64,000 nucleotides of DNA from DATAUD01 sp035511075. GTDB taxonomy: Bacteria > Verrucomicrobiota > Verrucomicrobiia > Limisphaerales > Palsa-1400. Both the position numbers and the translations under genes were made by a program. Of the stretch, positions 59,819 through 64,000 are shown piece after piece. Location: the NCBI GenBank assembly GCA_035511075.1, contig DATKFW010000015.1, forward strand, positions 127,602 to 191,601. The letters are read 5' to 3'. Each line of letters begins with the position of its first letter. Position 1 is the stretch's first letter. Under the pieces are notes generated by a model that saw only the letters and a program-made list of their open reading frames with translations, ran no database searches and had not been told where the DNA came from.

Positions 59819-59849
59819 AAAAGTATGAATAATTCTTCCCTATACTTTT
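59819..59849. promoter_or_regulatory. Inverted repeat upstream of the zinc-ribbon gene
   Basis: AAAAGTAT (59819-59826) and ATACTTTT (59842-59849) are perfect inverted arms around a 15-base AT-rich spacer, in an otherwise GC-rich gap. Such an element may be an operator for the zinc-ribbon gene, which starts 33 bases further on. Confidence 0.4.
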
Positions 59850-59882
59850 GGCGGGCGATCTGCGCATAATGAAGTGAATGTT

Positions 59883-60092
59883 ATGACTACATCTGATTTC
59901 AAATTCTATTGTTCACATTGTGATCAACCTTTGAAGTGCGACCCGTGCCACGCGGGGAGGCAGATCCAGTGCCCAGCCTGCCATCACCTCATCCGCATTC
60001 CCAGTCCGCCGGCGGGAACCGGTTTCACACATGTCCAGCCGGAATCCGGCCGCACTTGGGACACGCATCCCCCGAGGGGCAACGCAGCCTGA
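59883..60092 (+). CDS. Small zinc-ribbon protein
   Basis: I chose the ATG at 59883; a GTG nine bases upstream is also in frame. The 69-residue product has FYCSHCDQPLKCDPCHAGRQ and IQCPACHHLIRIP, with CxxC pairs that can form one zinc ribbon, and a Pro/Gly-rich tail. Such ribbons usually precede a larger domain; here the protein simply ends. It may be a short regulator or the remnant of a larger gene. Confidence 0.6.
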   Translation: MTTSDFKFYCSHCDQPLKCDPCHAGRQIQCPACHHLIRIPSPPAGTGFTHVQPESGRTWDTHPPRGNAA

Positions 60093-60278
60093 TCGGTCCG
60101 GAGAATCGAAAGGCCGGCGCGGCGCCGCGCTGGGCCGAAGCCGAGGGTCAATGCCGATACGAATTGTGCCGGCAGTAGTTGCCATCGAAGCTGGAATCCG
60201 GTAGGGTGGTTGAAATTCTACACGATCACTATTAATCGGCCAAACTGTCGGCCCAACCATGAACGAAAGGCACCGAGT

Positions 60279-61694
60279 ATGAGACCCGAGAGGCAACGCC
60301 CAGCAACACCACCCACAATCCACGGCGCCAACCCCGCGCCGGGACATCCCATCAAACGACGCCAGTTCCTTAAGTCGACGGCTTTGGTCGGAGCAGCCGG
60401 ACTCATCCTCCCGCGCCTCAAACTCTTTGGGGCGGATGCGCCGAGCAATAAGTTGAACATCGCGCTGCTAGGAACGTGGGGTCGGGCGGAAGCGCATTTC
60501 GACGTGCTTTCGCGCGAAAATGTCGTCGCCATCTGCGACGTCAATGAGAAGCATCTGGCTTTCGGGGGCGAGAAGTTTCCGAACGCCACTCGTTACGTGG
60601 ATTGGCGGAAGTGCCTTGAGCAGAAGGATATTGACGCGGTGGTCTGCTGCACCCTGGATCACACGCACGCCTTCATCGCCAACTGGGCGATGAACCGCGG
60701 CAAACATGTGTATTGCGAGAAGCCGCTGGCCAACACCGTCGAGGAAGCGCGGATGATTCGCACGACGTGGCTCAAAAATAAGGACAAACTGGCCACACAG
60801 GTCGGCACACAGCGCCATGAGTTTGAGAATTTCAACCGGGTGCGGGAAATGGTGCGGGACGGGGCGATTGGTCAATTGCAGGAGGTCAGCGCCTGGGGCA
60901 ATCGGCAACTTCGCCGTCCCGGCTATCTGCCCCCTGGAGGCGATCCGCCGGATTACTTGCACTACGATCTTTGGCTCGGGCCTTCGCCGTTTCATCCTTA
61001 CAATGAGGGATACTTTTCCGGAGGGTCGGGGATGAATTGCCTACAGTGGAATATGTATTGGGATTTTGGCAGCGGCCAGGTGGGCGACATGGGCAGCCAC
61101 ACGATGGATCTGGCCTGGAATGCGATTGACGCCGGCCTGCCCATTTCCGCCGAAGCCAAGGGCGATCCGTTTAATCCGGATGTCACGCCGGTCAGGCTGG
61201 AAAGCCATTTTGAAATGCCGGCCAACGACTGGCGCTCCGCCATTCGGGTCTCGTGGTATCAAGGCGGGGCGATGCCGGAATCCCCGCATCGCGCCGTCGA
61301 TCTGGGAAAGATTGACCATGGCGCAATGTTTGAGGGCAGTGAAGGATTCATCGTGGCCGATTTTCAGTCGCACATTCTTATTCCGCAGAAGAATGAAGCA
61401 GATCGATCACAAGCTGACATGACGTATTACAAGCCCCGCAGCAAAGATGCGTTGATCCCGCCGCTGGGCAACTTCCAGAGTCAATGGATTAACGCCTGCA
61501 AGGGCGACCTCAAGACTTCCTGCAATTTCGGTTACGCCAGCGACATGATCGAAATGATGTTGCTGGGATTGGTGGCCTATCGCGTCGGAAAGAAGGTCCA
61601 ATACGATGGGGTCGCCGGGCAGGTTACCGATTGCCCTGAAGCCAACCAGTTCCTGGGCAAGAGTTACCGGGATGGCTGGACACTGCTCGGGTAG
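60279..61694 (+). CDS. Tat-exported Gfo/Idh/MocA-family oxidoreductase
   Basis: I start it at the ATG at 60279, which has GAAAGG nine bases upstream; a TTG at 60210 is also in frame. The 471-residue protein carries a twin-arginine-type signal (KRRQFLKSTALVGAAGLILP). The Rossmann domain has LNIALLGTWGRAEAHF and VVAICDVNEKH, then CTLDHTHAFIANWAM and the motif CEKPLANTVEEA. The C-domain contains DFGSGQVGDMGSHTMDLAWN. It is probably a periplasmic NAD(P)-dependent sugar dehydrogenase or hydrolase-like enzyme of this family. Its 3' end overlaps the convergent amylase gene by 31 bases. Confidence 0.88.
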   Translation: MRPERQRPATPPTIHGANPAPGHPIKRRQFLKSTALVGAAGLILPRLKLFGADAPSNKLNIALLGTWGRAEAHFDVLSRENVVAICDVNEKHLAFGGEKFPNATRYVDWRKCLEQKDIDAVVCCTLDHTHAFIANWAMNRGKHVYCEKPLANTVEEARMIRTTWLKNKDKLATQVGTQRHEFENFNRVREMVRDGAIGQLQEVSAWGNRQLRRPGYLPPGGDPPDYLHYDLWLGPSPFHPYNEGYFSGGSGMNCLQWNMYWDFGSGQVGDMGSHTMDLAWNAIDAGLPISAEAKGDPFNPDVTPVRLESHFEMPANDWRSAIRVSWYQGGAMPESPHRAVDLGKIDHGAMFEGSEGFIVADFQSHILIPQKNEADRSQADMTYYKPRSKDALIPPLGNFQSQWINACKGDLKTSCNFGYASDMIEMMLLGLVAYRVGKKVQYDGVAGQVTDCPEANQFLGKSYRDGWTLLG

Positions 61695-63694
61695 CTGGCC
61701 GTCCGAAAGCGCGATTCAAATGCGCCGGCAAGGTGATTGCCGGGCGCTGCGTCGCGAGCTGTGCCGGCGATATGCACTTCAATCATCGTGCGCGACGGAA
61801 AGCCGGGGCCTTCCGGCGTGAAAGTCATTTCGTCGCGGGTTTGCGACCAGGAACAGGCGCCGCGGACGCGGGGCGCCGTCCAGAACGCGGCTTCCACGCT
61901 CTCTGTGTCCATCGGTTCGCTGAACTGAATCACAATCGGAGAAGCTATTTGGATTTCGCGCGAGTCGTGAGGCGGTGAAAGGGTGGTGACGGTCGGATCG
62001 AGCGGCAACAATTGGGATCGCGCGATGAATATTTTCGCGGAGGTTGCGGGGACGGTGATGGCCGGCGTCTTTGAATCGGCCAGGACGGTCATGCTTTCGC
62101 GGGGATCCAGCAGGTTCACGAGGCTCGTGCCTGGCGGATAAATGGCCGGGCAGCCTGGCAGCATCTGGCTCGTGGCGGCGGTGTTGAAAACGACGAAAAC
62201 CTCCTGCGCGCCAAGCTGCCGGGAGTAGGCGAAGAGTCCGGGGCCGTTTGCGTTGCTCCACAAGTTGGATTGGACGCCGGTTTGCAACGCCGGATAAAGG
62301 CGCCGGAAATTATTCAGCCTGGCGACCAGTTGAAACAGGGGATGGGTCATGTTGAAATTATCGCCGCGGGACGGCCCCCACTCGAATTGTCCCGCGAACA
62401 TGTCTTCGCGGTCGAAGGGGTCCGAGCCGCCGTCGAAGGCCTGTTCAGTCCCATAATACAAACAAGGGATTCCGCGCGCGGTGTAGAGAAAGGCCAGCGC
62501 CACCTTGAGGCGGTCGATGTTATCGTTGGCGGCGCGGGAACTCAAGAAGCGCGGCATGTCGTGATTGTCCAGAAACGTCACCAGGCGTGTTTGCGCGGAG
62601 GGATCGTAATGGGCCGAGACCGCTGCGTAGTGGTCTTTGAGTTGTTTGGTGTTGCCGTTGGCCTGGGCAAACACGGAATTGATTTTGAAATACAGAGTGT
62701 AATCCAAAACGGAATCCAGCTTGAACGGTCCGCCGCCCATCGTTCCAGTATAGGAACCGCATTTGACATCGGATTGGCTCAATACTTCGCCGAACATGAA
62801 AAAGTCGGGTTTGCCGTGGGCACCCGCAAAGGCGTGAATGGCCGGGCACCACGTCCGCCAAAATCCCATCTCGACGTGTTGCACCGTATCGACGCGGTAG
62901 CCGTCAAATCCGGCCTGCTCAATCCAATAGTCGTAAATTTTTTCCATCTGGGTCCGCACATAGGGCGTCTCGGTCCTGAAATCGTCCAGCCCGCTCAATT
63001 CGCCAAGTTCGCGCTGGGTGGTGTCGCTGTAGTCCCGGATGACGCCGTTGTTGTGGAAAAGATTGGTGAGGGAGGGATGGGCGGCGTTGAGATCGAAGGG
63101 CGGGGGATATTGCCTTGCGGGATCGCGAAAACGCAGGGTGTAACCGGCGGGCGGATATTTGAAAGCAGGATAACCGGCGTCGGCGCTGTCAATCAAATCG
63201 CCGCCGTGGTTCACGATGATGTCGTCGATGACCAGCAACCCGCGCGCGTGCGCCGCGTCGATCATGTGCCGCAAATCCTCCAGCCTGCCCCAGTGCGGAT
63301 CGACCTTGTAAAAATCAAGCGCCGCGTAACCGTGGAACTCGCCGCGGGCATTGAGCACGACGGGGGAAATCCAGATGGCCGTCGCGCCCAGGGCCTTGAT
63401 GTAATCGAGTTTTTGCTCGATGCCCTTGAAATCGCCGCCGTGAACCGAAGTGCCCCTGTGACCGGAGGGATCGTAGTTACCGTCGGCATTATTGTTGGAA
63501 GGATCGCCGTCGTAGAAGCGGTCGGTGACGATCTGGTAGATGCCGCCCCGCCAGATGGCGTTGGTAAGTGATTGGGCGCGGGCCTGAAACGCGAGCAGGA
63601 CACAAGCCGCGGTGAATAGCAAAGTTCCAAGCTCGCGGCCGTGGAATGCACGCGATCCGCGCCGCGCGCGAATGGCGTGTACCCAACGATTCAT
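61664..63694 (-). CDS. Secreted GH13 alpha-amylase-type enzyme with a C-terminal Ig-like domain
   Basis: I start it at MNRWVHAIRARRG, followed by a signal segment (GTLLFTAACVLLAFQARAQS). The GH13 barrel has all conserved regions: VIDDIIVNHGGD, the nucleophile in FDGYRVDTVQHV, the acid/base Glu in FMFGEVL and the final Asp in FLDNHDMPRF, with the calcium-type N-terminal loop GGIYQIVTDRFYDGDPSNNN. After the barrel comes a beta domain and a Big_5-like Ig domain (SPIVIQFSEPMDTESVEAAF). It should cleave alpha-1,4-glucans outside the cytoplasm. Its 3' end overlaps the convergent oxidoreductase gene. Confidence 0.92.
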   Translation of the reverse strand: MNRWVHAIRARRGSRAFHGRELGTLLFTAACVLLAFQARAQSLTNAIWRGGIYQIVTDRFYDGDPSNNNADGNYDPSGHRGTSVHGGDFKGIEQKLDYIKALGATAIWISPVVLNARGEFHGYAALDFYKVDPHWGRLEDLRHMIDAAHARGLLVIDDIIVNHGGDLIDSADAGYPAFKYPPAGYTLRFRDPARQYPPPFDLNAAHPSLTNLFHNNGVIRDYSDTTQRELGELSGLDDFRTETPYVRTQMEKIYDYWIEQAGFDGYRVDTVQHVEMGFWRTWCPAIHAFAGAHGKPDFFMFGEVLSQSDVKCGSYTGTMGGGPFKLDSVLDYTLYFKINSVFAQANGNTKQLKDHYAAVSAHYDPSAQTRLVTFLDNHDMPRFLSSRAANDNIDRLKVALAFLYTARGIPCLYYGTEQAFDGGSDPFDREDMFAGQFEWGPSRGDNFNMTHPLFQLVARLNNFRRLYPALQTGVQSNLWSNANGPGLFAYSRQLGAQEVFVVFNTAATSQMLPGCPAIYPPGTSLVNLLDPRESMTVLADSKTPAITVPATSAKIFIARSQLLPLDPTVTTLSPPHDSREIQIASPIVIQFSEPMDTESVEAAFWTAPRVRGACSWSQTRDEMTFTPEGPGFPSRTMIEVHIAGTARDAAPGNHLAGAFESRFRTASYPSSVQPSR

Positions 63695-63739
63695 GAAGCG
63701 ATTTCTGCGTTGCAAACCGAGTCGGCAGGTTACTGGCAA

Positions 63740-64000
63740 TTTTCGGGAAAAGCAATGGCGGGCTTAATGTTCATCGGGGGACAGCCGCAAGGGCAAACAG
63801 GATGATTAGCCGCAAAGAACACAGAGACCACAAAGAATTGAAAAAGTTATCTTTGCGATCTCTGGTGCGTCATGGAAAGTCTGAATGAACTAGCAAAATG
63901 AAAGGTGATTGCCATGTGAATTGAACATTGAACATGTAGCGAAGCCGGTGGCTGGCGGGAGCAATTCCGCCGGTCAAAGCCTGGCGGAGCAAACAACCGA
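63740..64000. other. Intergenic DNA at the window end, with a dispersed-repeat fragment
   Basis: CAAACAGGATGATTAGCCGC (63792-63814 region), then AAAGAACACAGAGACCACAA-AGAA, resembles the scattered AAAGAACACAGAGACCAC repeats often seen between Verrucomicrobiota genes. I see no reliable gene start in the last 260 bases. Confidence 0.45.

Noticed and set aside
62270..63571. 433-codon frame antisense to the amylase gene
   Set aside because: GH13 motifs on the other strand explain the open frame.
1..64000. CRISPR arrays, tRNA/rRNA genes, insertion sequences, prophage
   Set aside because: No regularly spaced short repeats with unique spacers, no tRNA cloverleaf or rRNA-like segment, and no transposase, integrase or phage structural gene could be found by reading both strands.

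Overview
The window is high-GC, gene-dense bacterial DNA that most likely comes from a Verrucomicrobiota genome, probably near the Pedosphaera/Limisphaera group. This is an inference from content: Tat-exported Gfo/Idh-type oxidoreductases, a secreted protein with the SGG-YSL-GGFW pattern, a DUF6600-like protein, PEGA-like repeat proteins, a CHASE2 cyclase paired with a FecR protein, Ser/Thr kinase-TPR fusions, and infC with a non-ATG start. I found no rRNA, tRNA, CRISPR array, insertion sequence or prophage.

Layout. 0-2.4 kb: the 3' part of a secreted repeat protein, then infC. 2.4-4.8 kb: a two-component pair on the minus strand. 5.0-10.6 kb: a FecR-TPR-outer-membrane-barrel protein with a CHASE2 adenylate cyclase. 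10.6-11.4 kb: a small secreted protein with its own promoter and the remnant of an outer-membrane barrel gene. 11.5-23.4 kb: a nine-gene, tightly coupled operon. It encodes an FHA/GYF/zinc-ribbon GTPase, a GAP1-like membrane protein, a large coiled membrane protein, a GYF-TM2 protein, an ExbB/TolQ-like channel subunit, two ExbD/TolR-like subunits, a tethered von Willebrand A protein and a tethered YfaP/DUF2135-like protein. It looks like a proton-channel-powered envelope machine under GTPase control and is the strongest candidate for an undescribed system.

23.4-41.5 kb is mostly housekeeping: an esterase, miaE, a cupin, cutA, two paralogous winged-helix proteins, a YlbF-family protein, a SulP transporter, an FMN reductase, pabB-pabC, an M16 protease, a LOG-family protein, a Yip1 protein and a moxR-DUF58-transglutaminase operon. 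41.6-44.4 kb holds the second notable system. A small two-helix membrane protein and a TPR-repeat protein share one 22-residue motif, at the C-terminus of the first and the N-terminus of the second. That layout is typical of prion-like (RHIM/BASS-like) amyloid signalling between a receptor and a membrane effector.

44.6-64 kb carries sugar metabolism (an isomerase-type TIM barrel, two Tat Gfo/Idh oxidoreductases, a GH42 protein that lacks the expected acid/base glutamate, and a secreted GH13 amylase). It also carries a GntR-DUF6159 pair with a palindromic operator, dciA, a SUI1 protein, pyrE, apgM, a large Ser/Thr kinase with TPR repeats, and a VapBC toxin-antitoxin pair. Many adjacent genes share ATGA stop/start overlaps, so operons can be assigned with fair confidence.
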